Origin: Palsa-504 sp963753195
GTDB taxonomy: Bacteria; Actinomycetota; Actinomycetes; Streptosporangiales; Streptosporangiaceae
Reading direction: 5' to 3'
Length of the DNA: 64,000 nt
Assembly (NCBI GenBank): GCA_963753195.1
Contig: CAVWBH010000007.1
Span: 662,373 to 726,372, forward strand
Positions within the stretch are counted from its first letter, which is position 1. Each line of letters begins with the position of its first letter. The notes under the pieces are model-generated. The model was not told where the DNA came from, did not search any database, and saw only the letters and a list, made by a program, of their open reading frames with translations. The translations under genes and the position numbers were made by a program. Positions 16,965 to 25,073 of the stretch are shown here, in pieces.

Positions 16965-17080
16965 GGCGGACGGCTGGGATGAGGAGGCCAGGCTGGCCTG
17001 CTGGCCCTGTGGTACCTGGCCGGGGAGCGGATCGGCCATGGTGAGCTCGGGGTGGGCAAATCTGGACCGGGCCAGCGTTG
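16965..17080 (+). pseudogene. remnant of a dnaJ-hspR junction
   Basis: The plus strand here aligns with the end of the J-domain gene and the start of hspR at 6060-5990 (minus). CTGTGGTACCTGGCC corresponds to the LRYLA tail, and ATGGTGAGCTCGGGGTGGGC to the first codons of hspR (MVSSGWANLDR against MVNPGWADLDR). Only ~100 bp survive and both frames die immediately. The rest of 16773-17103 shows no gene. Confidence 0.6.
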
Positions 17081-17103
17081 CCCGTTGTTTGCGGGCCGGT
17101 CAA

Positions 17104-17670
17104 TCATGTGTTGAGGGTTTCGTCCAGCCAGTCGAACATGCGCTGTTCGAGGAGAGCGCGGGCCATCGGCTCGCAGTGCATGTCCGCGCCCTCGGCCTTG
17201 GTGAACGGCACGAGCACCTTGGGCCCGGGCAGGGCGTCGTAAAGGCGCTGAGACTGGCCGGGCCAGAACTGCTCCCCTTCGGGATCGGTCACCATGATGG
17301 GCGTACGGATTTGCTGGACGAGGTCACCGAGCCGGTACTGCTCGGCCGTTTTGAAGGCGTCGTAGGCGGAATCCTGGGTTCCGTAAGGCTTAGCCCGCCG
17401 TTCCATCTCCTGGCGCTCACTGGGGGTCGCCGACTGCATGCCGATGTCCATGAAGGCAGTGAAGTTCTTCTCATCGCCGGCGTCGAGCAGGGCGAGCAAT
17501 TCCTGCGGGAGATGCAGCCGCCACGACGACGCCACGTCGTCCACTCCCGGGTCGGCGACGGCCGCGGCGATGCGGTGCTCGAAGGCCAGCGCCCGCGGGA
17601 CCCAGTAGCCTGCCTGGCTGATGCCGTAGAGAGCGAGCCCTCTGGCGTCCACTTCCGGCCGTGGTAGAGA
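17104..17670 (-). pseudogene. alpha/beta hydrolase, C-terminal fragment
   Basis: About 185 residues. The nucleophile elbow GISQAG stands almost at the N-terminus (ALYGISQAGYWVPRAL). The acid loop (IMVTDPEGEQFW) and the catalytic-His region (GADMHCEPMARALLEQR) follow, ending in DWLDETLNT. Such FrsA/dipeptidyl-peptidase-like hydrolases have 150-200 more residues before the elbow. They are missing, and the upstream sequence is a transposase fragment, so the gene was cut by a rearrangement. Confidence 0.7.
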
Positions 17671-17745
17671 AGACCTGCCGACTGATCCCGTAATACCGGC
17701 AGGTCAGGGCCATGTTCCCGGTGATCTCGCGGGCATGGCGCGGCG
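17669..17745 (-). pseudogene. transposase helix-turn-helix fragment (IS481-like)
   Basis: The minus strand reads HAREITGNMALTCRYYGISR followed by QVF, the N-terminal DNA-binding motif of IS481-type transposases. It runs directly into the hydrolase fragment. A further 60-codon open stretch (about 17975-17780, containing VVEYERWCLFRERISWFRSL) lies upstream in another frame and is not recognised. Confidence 0.45.
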
Positions 17746-18036
17746 GCAGCGTTGGTGCATTCTGCGCCCGGGCCCCCAGTGCTACAGCTCGTCGTTCTCA
17801 GCACGATCCGGTTGTGCTGGCTGGCCGAGGAGCGCCGGGAGGCCCAGTCGGCTGGACCACAGGTCGGCCAGGCTCCTGAACCAGCTGATCCGCTCACGGA
17901 ACAAGCACCACCGTTCGTACTCAACGACCTCGATTGCGTTCTCGTGATGGTACGGAAGCCGGATTCAAATGTCGGAGCGGCACTGTAGCCTGATCGCATG
18001 ATTTCCCCGATCCGGGGAGATTTCACCGGTTTCCGT

Positions 18037-18190
18037 GTTCAAGTCCCCCCTCGGACACATATGCAACTCCCTGACCTGCGGCTATCTGCTTGCCGGTATG
18101 GGTTGGCGAGCAACGCCGCAGGTCACAGCCATGGGGGTTCAAGTCCCTCTCGGACACACTCTTACGTACATGCATGGCAGTCCATGCACA
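18037..18190 (+). repeat. tRNA-3'-end-like dispersed repeat, copy 1
   Basis: The unit contains two tRNA T-arm/acceptor 3' halves. The first is GTTCAAGTCCCCCCTCGGAC (18037 on), and the second is GGGGGTTCAAGTCCCTCTCG (18133 on), followed by GACACA. Between them is a stem GACCTGCGGC (18073-18082) / GCCGCAGGTC (18115-18124) enclosing GCTTGCC/GGCGAGC. No 5' acceptor strand or anticodon arm exists, so it is not a working tRNA. The 3' end resembles a Leu-type class II tRNA. The same unit occurs at 47841 and 54964. Confidence 0.8.
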
Positions 18191-18339
18191 TGGCCGAACC
18201 TGCCCGGTGCTCCTGGTAGCCGGTCGCCAGCATGGCCTGAAGGCATTCCATGTAGTACTACATCGCTGCGTAACCGCCTCACAGGATATCTCGAATAATA
18301 TTTCCAAGCCCCACAGGGTTGGCAGCGGGTATCCGCGCG

Positions 18340-18505
18340 GGCTGTCCGGCGGCGCGATCTCCCGGCCGGCCCGCGTGCTCGGGGCCGGGCAGGTCACCCA
18401 GTACCTGTCCGGGGTCCCCGACCTGCTGGACCGTTATGAAGGCTCTGGCGGTGACCCTTACGGCCAGGCGATCATCACCGCGGCGATGGACGCCACCCGA
18501 CTCGG
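18340..18505 (+). pseudogene. left fragment of a large helical-repeat (possibly STAND/NACHT-type) gene
   Basis: The frame reads GQVTQYLSGVPDLLDRYEGS, then DPYGQAIITAAMDATRLG, and stops at an IS boundary at 18505. The same protein resumes after the element at 21281 (GHASPLAAALLQEAAVGYLT). GACTCGG is present at 18499-18505 and again at 21274-21280, consistent with a 7-bp target duplication. Upstream the frame is lost within ~150 bp. Confidence 0.55.
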
Positions 18506-18528
18506 AACCTGTCAAACCAGATGAGACA

Positions 18529-19536
18529 TCAGGCTGCTTGGGTGGTTTGTGGTGAGGTGGTGGTCTGGAGAGCTGCTGGTGGCTGGTTGATCCACGCCCT
18601 GGCGGGCAGCGACGGCGGGTAGGGCCGCCGGCCGCGGAACCGCTCGGGGCGGGCCAGGAAGGCCGCGTTGAGGGTCGCGATGCGTTGTGCGTGGATCTTG
18701 ACCGCGGTTCCGTCGTGGACGGATGCGGGGGTGTGCATCGCGATCCCGGAATGGCGGTGTTCGTTATTGTAGTACTGGAAGAACTGCGCGCAGAAGACAC
18801 GGGAGTCTTCGATGGAGCCGAACCTCCCGGGAAACGCCGGGCAGTATTTGAGGGTCTTGAACTGTGCCTCCGAGTACGGGTTATCGTTGGATACGTGCGG
18901 CCGGGAATGCGATTGGTCAATCCCGAGAGTCGCGAGCAGGCCGGCGACGGTATTCGAGGTCATCGAGGTTCCCCGGTCTGCATGGACCGCGCCAGGCCTG
19001 ATCCCGCCGTTTTCTTCGATGGCGCGCTCGATGAACTCCTTCGCAAGAGTGCCGGTCTCCGTAGGCCAGATATCCCACCAGATGACTTTGCGCGAAAATA
19101 TGTCGATGATAACGTAGAGAAGGTAGAAGACGCCGCGCGCCGGTCCTTTCAGCTTGGTGATATCCCAGGACCATACCTGATTCGGGCCGTCGGCCATCAG
19201 CTCGGGTTTCTTCTTCGCCGGGTGGGCGGCCTGGGCGCGCCGCTCGCCGGACTGGCCGCGCTCGCGGAGCAGCCGGTACATGGTGGCCTCCGAGCACAGG
19301 TAGGTGCCCTCATCCAGCAAGACCGCCCACACCTGGCCCGGTGACTTGTCCGCGAACCGCGGCGAGTCCAGCACCGCGAGCACGTACGCGCGTTCTTCTC
19401 CGGGCAATTCAGCCGGATGGCGGAACGGTGCACGCTCGCCGCGCGCGGCCGGGGCGGGATGACGCTGCCGGTACACCGTCGCGCGGGATTTACCCAGGAC
19501 CCGGCACGCCCGGCTCGTGCCGATGGCCTCCGCCAT
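18529..19536 (-). CDS. IS3-type transposase, orfB (rve DDE domain)
   Basis: 335 residues. The HTH_21-type region is followed by the integrase core, with catalytic residues in VWSWDITKLKGPARG (D), AVHADRGTSMTSN (D) and SNDNPYSEAQFKTLKY (E). Normally it is made as an orfA-orfB fusion by frameshifting. Here orfA ends at 19566 and orfB begins at ATG 19536, and orfA is interrupted. Confidence 0.88.
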   Translation of the reverse strand: MAEAIGTSRACRVLGKSRATVYRQRHPAPAARGERAPFRHPAELPGEERAYVLAVLDSPRFADKSPGQVWAVLLDEGTYLCSEATMYRLLRERGQSGERRAQAAHPAKKKPELMADGPNQVWSWDITKLKGPARGVFYLLYVIIDIFSRKVIWWDIWPTETGTLAKEFIERAIEENGGIRPGAVHADRGTSMTSNTVAGLLATLGIDQSHSRPHVSNDNPYSEAQFKTLKYCPAFPGRFGSIEDSRVFCAQFFQYYNNEHRHSGIAMHTPASVHDGTAVKIHAQRIATLNAAFLARPERFRGRRPYPPSLPARAWINQPPAALQTTTSPQTTQAA

Positions 19537-19565
19537 GGCAGGGAAATGCTCGCCGATTACCTGGC

Positions 19566-19730
19566 TCAGCTCTCGCCGGAGTCCGCGCTGTTCGAGATGT
19601 CCTCCAACAGCGCGAATGCTTTTCCCGCTATATCCAGGGCTGTCTTCGTTTTCCCCAGCTCGCTGGCGAGCTTTTCATTCCGGGCCTCGAGCTTAGCCGA
19701 ATCGGCCTTCAGTTGGCGGTCTCAAGCGAT
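19566..19730 (-). pseudogene. IS3-type orfA, C-terminal part
   Basis: The frame reads DRQLKADSAKLEARNEKLAS then KTKTALDIAGKAFALLEDIS to a TGA at 19566-19568. This is the leucine-zipper end of an IS3-type OrfA. It begins exactly at the edge of the IS30 element. The N-terminal part is at 20875-21192. Confidence 0.7.
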
Positions 19731-19739
19731 CGAAGCAAT

Positions 19740-20748
19740 TCAGGCCGGTGGAGTCACGGTTTCCTGAAGCAGTAGCTCCGCGAACACTTCGCTTGGCTTC
19801 CTGAATCCGAGTATAGCACGGGGGCGGTCATTAAGGGAGTCAGCGACGGACCAAAGATATTCCATGTCGCCGGTTATCTCTGTCCCTTTCGGGAAGTATT
19901 CCCGGATCAGCCCATTAGTGTTTTCGTTGGTACCGCGCTCCCACGGGGAATGGGCATGGGCGAAATAGACGGGAAGGTCCACGGCGACCGTGAGGGCGGC
20001 GTGCCGGGCCATCTCGGTGCCCTGGTCCCAGGTCAGCGACTTGCGCAGGTGCGCCGGCAGGTCTTTCACGGCATCGAAGAGGGCGTCTTTAACCGAGTCC
20101 GCGTCGTGCCCGTCCGGGAGCGCGACGGGGCACAGGAAACCGGCTGACCCGCTCGACCAGGGTGCCCATGGCCGATTTGCTGCCCTTGCCGATGACCAGG
20201 TCGCCTTCCCAGTGGCCGGGCACCTCGCGGCCCGCCGCCTCGGCCGGCCGCTCGTCGATGGACCGCATCCCAACGATCTTCGCGCCCGTGCTCTTCTTGC
20301 GCCCGCGGGGTTTCCGCTGCTCACGGCCGGTGCGCAGGATAATCCCGGCACGGGCCAGCTCGCCTTTCGGCTGGGCGTAGATCCAGGTATAGATCGTCTC
20401 GTGCGATACGGACATATCCGTTTCTCCCCGGGTGCCCTCGAAGCGCAGCCGACCCGCTATCTGCTCCGGTGACCAGCCTTTCTTCAGGCCGCCCGTGACC
20501 CTTTCGCACAGGTCCCGGTCATTGTCTATTTTACGCTCCTTCGGGCGGCTCCGCGATTCTCGTGCGGCCGCGCCGGCCTTCCATGCACGATACGCCTCGC
20601 GCCCGCCGTGCCGTGCGATTTCCCGGCACACGACCGATTCGTCCCGCCCGATCGAGGCGGCTATGTCCTTATTTTCCAGTCCTTTCGCCAGTCCGCAGGA
20701 AATGTCTTCCCTGTCTTCCATGGTCAGCGGCTTGCGCGCCGGGGCCAT
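19740..20748 (-). pseudogene. IS30-family transposase with a frameshift
   Basis: Starts at ATG 20748 with AGGAGA 5-6 nt upstream. The N-terminal HTH (MAPARKPLTMEDREDISCGL, then DIAASIGRDESVVCREIARH) and the start of the DDE core (GHWEGDLVIGKGSKSAMGTL) are in one frame. After VSRF (around 20127-20139) the core continues in the next frame (CPVALPDGHDADSV, TWDQGTEM, then WERGTNENTNGLIREYFPKG). One extra base explains it. Terminal repeats GGTC(T)CAAGC face each other near 19732 and 20872. Confidence 0.8.
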
Positions 20749-20874
20749 GTTTTCTCCTGTCGTCTCGCGTGTCGCGAGAGCTTTTCACTACAGGAAGATC
20801 ATCCCCGGCAAATGTCCGATTCAGACGTTAAATCCGTGTCGCCTGTTAAACCCGATTGCTTGGACCGTCTGTGA

Positions 20875-21192
20875 TCAAGGTTTCTTGTTCTCCGCCCGCA
20901 GCCGCGCGAGCTCCCCGGATTCCGTGCGCCCTGCCCGATTATCCGCCGAGGAAGCCATCGTCCCGTTTTCCTGTTGCTTCCGCCAGTACTCGATATGGGA
21001 GTGGTAAAGCTTCTCCTTCCGCATCAGCGCGCCGCGCTCGGGACTGCCTTCCGGCAGCGCGTCATAGGCCGCCAGGATCCGCTCCTTATACGCCGCGGTG
21101 AACGTCCGCCGCGTCGGCCGGCCCGGCTTCCCGCTGGTCACCTGACCATCATGCCCCGTCATGGCGGCCTGGTCAGCAAGGGTCATCGTCAC
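20875..21192 (-). pseudogene. IS3-type orfA, N-terminal part
   Basis: 105 residues with the OrfA helix-turn-helix (RRTFTAAYKERILAAYDALP, then LYHSHIEYWRKQQENG). It ends ELARLRAEN followed by KKP and a stop created by the IS30 junction. Joined to the fragment at 19566-19730 it restores a normal OrfA. Confidence 0.75.
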
Positions 21193-21280
21193 AGTCTCGA
21201 TCGTCCTGTCTCGCCCTGCTAAACCTCAGAAGGACTCATACGTCCCGTGTCTCACAACAGTCTGACAGAGAGGGACTCGG

Positions 21281-22182
21281 CCACGCCAGCCCGCTGGCCG
21301 CCGCTCTCCTCCAGGAAGCTGCGGTCGGGTACCTGACCGGCCCGCAGCGTACAGCAGCATCGAAAGCTGGCGCGACACCGCGCTGGACTGGGCCGTCGAA
21401 GAGCTCAAGGGAGCAGTGCGGGCCCTGCAGCCCGTCCCGCCCCCCTCACGCACCGGCGTGGCCGGTTACCAGGTCGCTGACTACCTCGACCAGTATGGCC
21501 GCCGCACCCGTCAGGACCAGCTCGGCCCGCCCTCCCTGTGGGACGCCCTCGACCATGCCACGAGCGTCAGCGACCTCATCCGGCTTGGGCAGGCCGCCCA
21601 AGACCGCGGGCTGTTCCGCCACACGGCAGCCATGTGGACGAGAACGGCAACTCTGGGGAGCACGGACGCCGCCGGGCGCTCATCACTCACCTGCGCCGGG
21701 TGAGCCCAGACGACACCGCCCGCCCCGCCCAATGGGCCGCCAGCTACGCCAGCCTGGACGACCCGTCGGCCGTCGCCAGCCTGCTGCGGGCGCTGGGCGA
21801 GGCCGGGGCCCGCGACGCGGCCACCACCCTGCTGGCCCGCGACCCCGCCAGCCACGCCAGCCTCGACAACCCGTCGGCCGTCGCCGAGCTGCTGCGGGCG
21901 CTGGGCGAGGCCGGGGCCGGCGACGCGGCCACCACCCTGGCCGCCCGGGTCGCCGACCACGTCGACCTCGACGACCCATGGGCCGTCGCCAGGCTGCTGC
22001 GGGCGCTCGGTGAGGCCGGGGCCGGCGACGCGGCCACTACCCTGCTGGCCCGCGACCCCGCCAGCCACGCCAGCCTCGACAACCCGTCGGCCGTCGCCGA
22101 GCTGCTGCGGACGCTGGGCCACGCCGAGGCCGGCGACGCGGCCACCACCCTGGCCGCACGCGTCGCCAGCCACGCCAGCCAG
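21281..22182 (+). pseudogene. right part of the helical-repeat gene, frameshifted
   Basis: Coding character passes through shifted frames: GHASPLAAALLQEAAVGYLT (21281 on), then SIESWRDTALDWAVEELKGA (21350 on) and VADYLDQYGRRTRQDQLGPP, then ALITHLRRVSPDDTARPAQW (about 21680 on), leading into four ~35-36-residue repeats. At ~22182 it runs into a reversed ecsC fragment and the C-terminus is lost. The helical repeats resemble those in large actinobacterial NTPase proteins, but the NTPase domain itself is not in the window. Confidence 0.55.
21746..22180 (+). repeat. four tandem ~106-bp repeats encoding helical units
   Basis: Each unit encodes (S/D)LD(D/N)PxAVAxLLRALGEA followed by GAxDAATTLxAR, alternating 36 and 35 residues. 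DNA identity between units 1 and 3 and between units 2 and 4 is higher than between neighbours, so a two-unit block of ~213 bp was probably duplicated. Confidence 0.8.
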
Positions 22183-22337
22183 AAAAAGTGTTCGCGCGTA
22201 AAAGCGCGCTTGCTTCGCGACGTCCCCGATCACGAAAGCGTTAGTCCCGGTTGAAGTTACAACCGTGATGACCGGCAGACCCTTGGCTGCCTTACTCACC
22301 GAGACCATTGGCACGCCATTCCACTGCTTCATCAGCT
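22183..22337 (-). pseudogene. ecsC-like gene, 3' fragment beyond the IS66 insertion
   Basis: The minus strand reads KQWNGVPMVSVSKAAKGLPV, then TGTNAFVIGDVAKQARFYAR, the typical C-terminal end of EcsC-family proteins. It is the continuation of 23967-24673 across the IS66 element, sharing CATCAGCT as the duplicated target. Confidence 0.75.
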
Positions 22338-23966
22338 GTAACTAGATAGGTCCGGTTATGGCCCGGGGCGGCCGGCGCTATTTCGCAAGCGATGGTTATG
22401 CGGTGTCGGGGATCCAGAGGTTGCCTTCGGCGGCGCGGATGAGGGCGTCGAGCCAGCTGATGCCGTGGCGGGCGGCTGTGGCGAGGTAGGAACGGATGGC
22501 GCAGAAGGTCTCGGCTCCTTGCATGGAGCGCATGCAGCCGGAGACCTTGATGCGGAGCTTGGTCATCCTGATGACCTGTTCAGCCTCGTTGTTGTCGAAG
22601 GGAACCCGCAGGTCATGGGCGAACCGCAGGTAATCGCCCTCGCGATTGCGCATCCGGATGGCCAGGGCGTGCCGTTTCTTTTGCAGCTTGCTGCGCCGGG
22701 TGGCGTTCAGGGTGATTCCGGCGGCGGCTGCGTCACGGAACCAGCGGCCGTGCTTGTCCAGGACTTCCGCGTCGATCGCGTCCTGCCCGGCGGCGCGGGC
22801 GGCGTCCGCGGTTTCCTTCAGTTCCAGCAGCGCGTCGATGGCCTGCCTGGCCCAGATCACGTCGTCCGGCGTCCCGGTCTCCGTGACCGCGGTCAGCTCC
22901 CGGAGCAGATGAGCGTTGCAAAGAGCGTGCCCGGCCACGTTCTGGAAGCCGTCGTACGGCTTCCAGGCATCGTGGCAGGCGATGCCCGCGAACCAGGGAA
23001 GGACGCCGGCGGCCTTCATGCCTTCCCTCCCGCGGTTGGCATGCGCGGTGACCAGCACGAACTTCCCCGACGAGGCCGAGTGCACCCAGGCCAGCTTCCC
23101 CGCCGTACGGAATCCGGTCTCATCGAAGTGCGCGACCTGCGAGGCCGCCAGGGCCGTCACGATCGCGTCCAGCGCCGGCGCGGTCAGGCCGGCGATCTTC
23201 TTCGCCATCGCGGCCAGCGCGCCTGGCGACGGGGCGCAGCCGAACATGTCCGCCATCGCGGTGCAAGCCCGGTCCCGGGACAAGAACTGGCCATGCCACA
23301 AGTAGACCCCCAGCGCTGCGGCTCGTGGTCCGTACTGCACCGGAGCGGTCACCCCACCCGGAGCCCTTCCCCAGGTCACCGTCCCGCATCCGCACCGCCG
23401 CCCGATCATCTGATGCTCAGTGACCTGAGCTCTCACCTGCGGGATCTCGGTCACCTGCCGCCGGATCACCCCCGCCTCCGCCGCGTCTGCCAAGCCCCCG
23501 GCGCATCGGGCGCAGCCGGATGGCTCATGCCGGATCACATGATCGGGATGGTCGCTCAGCTGCATCGTCACGCCCGGCTGCCCCTTCGGGCGGCCCGGCT
23601 TCCGCCCGCTCTTCTTCCGCAGCGACCTCGGCGCAGGTTTCGCCATGCCGTCCGAGGATGGCGGCCTGGAGGAGTTCTTCGAGTTCTGACTCAGCCTCGC
23701 GGCAAGGTCCGCCACCTGCGCCTGAAGCTCCGCCACCTGCGCCCGCAGCTCCCCGATCTGCGCATCCCGCTCCGTGACCAGCTCCCGCAACCGCGCATTC
23801 GCAGTACGCAGCCCGGCCGCAGCATCATCAGGCACACCGGGCGTTTCGGACACAGGCGGCACTACACCACAGCCGGCCATCCGTGATCAACACGACACGC
23901 CAAGCCGGCCACACATAACCCGAACGAACCCGCCTCATTCGCCGGTAAGCGGACCTATCTAGTTAC
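22338..23966 (-). mobile_element. IS66-family insertion sequence, complete
   Basis: 1629 bp. Perfect 17-bp terminal repeats GTAACTAGATAGGTCCG lie at 22338-22354 and, inverted, at 23950-23966. The 8-bp target duplication CATCAGCT lies at 22330-22337 and 23967-23974; 8 bp is the IS66 standard. Only the large transposase is encoded, with no tnpA/tnpB accessory genes, as in the single-gene ISBst12-like group. The clean ends suggest recent insertion. Confidence 0.95.
22396..23880 (-). CDS. IS66-family transposase
   Basis: 494 residues, uninterrupted. An N-terminal coiled coil (ERDAQIGELRAQVAELQAQV) is followed by SQNSKNSSRPPSSDG. The zinc-binding segment has CARC, then CGCG. The DDE core includes VAHFDETGFRTAGKLAWVH, GIACHDAWKPYDGF and VPFDNNEAEQVIRMTKLRIK. 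The C-terminal IS66 domain ends in NLWIPDTA. It appears functional. Confidence 0.95.
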   Translation of the reverse strand: MAGCGVVPPVSETPGVPDDAAAGLRTANARLRELVTERDAQIGELRAQVAELQAQVADLAARLSQNSKNSSRPPSSDGMAKPAPRSLRKKSGRKPGRPKGQPGVTMQLSDHPDHVIRHEPSGCARCAGGLADAAEAGVIRRQVTEIPQVRAQVTEHQMIGRRCGCGTVTWGRAPGGVTAPVQYGPRAAALGVYLWHGQFLSRDRACTAMADMFGCAPSPGALAAMAKKIAGLTAPALDAIVTALAASQVAHFDETGFRTAGKLAWVHSASSGKFVLVTAHANRGREGMKAAGVLPWFAGIACHDAWKPYDGFQNVAGHALCNAHLLRELTAVTETGTPDDVIWARQAIDALLELKETADAARAAGQDAIDAEVLDKHGRWFRDAAAAGITLNATRRSKLQKKRHALAIRMRNREGDYLRFAHDLRVPFDNNEAEQVIRMTKLRIKVSGCMRSMQGAETFCAIRSYLATAARHGISWLDALIRAAEGNLWIPDTA

Positions 23967-24673
23967 CATCAGCTTCTCCAGCGCCGCCAGGACTCGGTGG
24001 TCATTGCGAAGCTTGCTGCTCCAGTTCTTTCGGCCCTTCGCAGCTTGTGCGGCAAGGTTCACGCTCCGCGCCGTCGTAGCTTCGGCACCTGCTCACGGAA
24101 CGAACGCGACACCATGCGACGCACGACGTGTTGAAGTTCTGGGTCCTTCGCATCAAACCCGTGGGCGTAACATACCCGGGTGGCGATAGCTGTCGCTAGG
24201 ATCTGCATGAGTACGACGTCGGCCGTTATTGCCAGGGCTCCGCCACCGACTGGAACCATTGCCAATGCCCCCAATGCGGCTCCTTCTGCAGCTCCGAAAG
24301 ATCGCCACTGGAGGACGAGCCGTCGCACCACCTCGTCGAGATCAGCCAGGTCAAGATCCCGCAGGTCGGCGAGGGAGCTGATATCGCGTCCCTTCTTCCG
24401 GTGGAACCCAAGAACGTTCTCGGGATCAGTCAACTCAACTGCCCAGTCGTTGACGAGTTCGATCATGCGCACGATCCCGTCTGCTGCGGGCACAAGAGTC
24501 GCGTCAGCGACCCTGCCGCCGAACTCCCTGACAGACTCCGGAGCCGACTCCGCGATTGCCCCGCCGGTACGGACAGCGGCGTCCTTAGCCCTCGCGCCTG
24601 CCGTGGCCACGGCGGCATGGACATTCGGCGGCATCAACTGTCGACGTTTCGGTGACATGGACGGAGTTGTCAC
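23967..24673 (-). pseudogene. EcsC-family protein gene, 5' part, frameshifted and cut by IS66
   Basis: The first 204 codons read an EcsC protein: GRVADATLVPAADGIVRMIE, LADLRDLDLADLDEVVRRLV, then AAEGAALGALAMVPVGGGAL, a glycine-rich hydrophobic segment. Near 24070 one base is missing. The frame then stops at 24059, while the alternative frame continues RSVNLAAQAAKGRKNWSSKL to the IS66 edge. EcsC proteins are membrane-associated and poorly understood. GTG 24673 and ATG 24658 are both possible starts. Confidence 0.78.
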
Positions 24674-24929
24674 GGCTTGATCTTAGGACCTGCCCCCGAC
24701 GGATCTGGCCAGATCACACGAATGAGCGGGATGACTTGGACACCGTCGCGCCCGATGCCGTCTTGAGAGTCCGTAAGGGCTACTTGCGCGGGTGCGCGTG
24801 CCCGGGGTCTGCTCTCCGTGACGCGCCCCCTGCAGACTCTGCCTCCGGCTGGCAGAGTCTATGTCGACATCCAAAGGCCGCCGACTGACGACTTGACTGA
24901 GGCCGAGCTCTGCCGCTGAGCTGCACTTC

Positions 24930-25031
24930 GGCCGCAGAGTGACCGGCCTGGCGCAGCGAGCTGATCATCCAGGCCAGCGTGAACAGCACCGGACCTGCGC
25001 CACCGCCCGCCGCCAGCCTGATGAGCTTCAC
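24930..25031 (-). pseudogene. possible DUF998 membrane-protein N-terminal remnant
   Basis: The minus strand reads RLAAGGGAGPVLFTLAWMIS then SLRQAGHSA, like the first membrane segment of DUF998 proteins, and loses coding character within 35 codons. The rest of 24674-25073 shows nothing. Confidence 0.35.
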
Positions 25032-25073
25032 CGGGCCAGTATCACCCTGGCCCGGGCGCCGGTTTGCTTACCC

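Larger units (their letters stand above)
18506..21273 (-). mobile_element. IS3-type element carrying a nested IS30 element
   Basis: The ends show imperfect inverted repeats: CTGTCAAACCAGATGAGACA on the left and the complement of CTGTCAGACTGTTGTGAGAC on the right. GACTCGG flanks both sides. It encodes orfB (18529-19536) and an orfA split in two (20875-21192 and 19566-19730) by the IS30 element. Because orfA is broken, the outer element is probably unable to transpose by itself. Confidence 0.75.

Noticed and set aside
18037..18160. Working tRNA gene
   Set aside because: T-arm and acceptor 3' strand are present, but no complementary 5' acceptor strand, D-arm or anticodon arm can be folded.
18023..18397. 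Minus-strand ORF containing SERDLNPHGCDLRR-like peptide
   Set aside because: This is the known kind of false protein that arises from the antisense strand of tRNA 3' ends; the DNA is the tRNA-like repeat.
21746..22180. CRISPR array
   Set aside because: The repeats are ~106 bp, directly adjacent and coding. No spacer structure, and no CRISPR array seen elsewhere in the window.
22465..23886. 473-codon plus-strand ORF over the IS66 transposase
   Set aside because: Antisense to an intact, well-conserved transposase.
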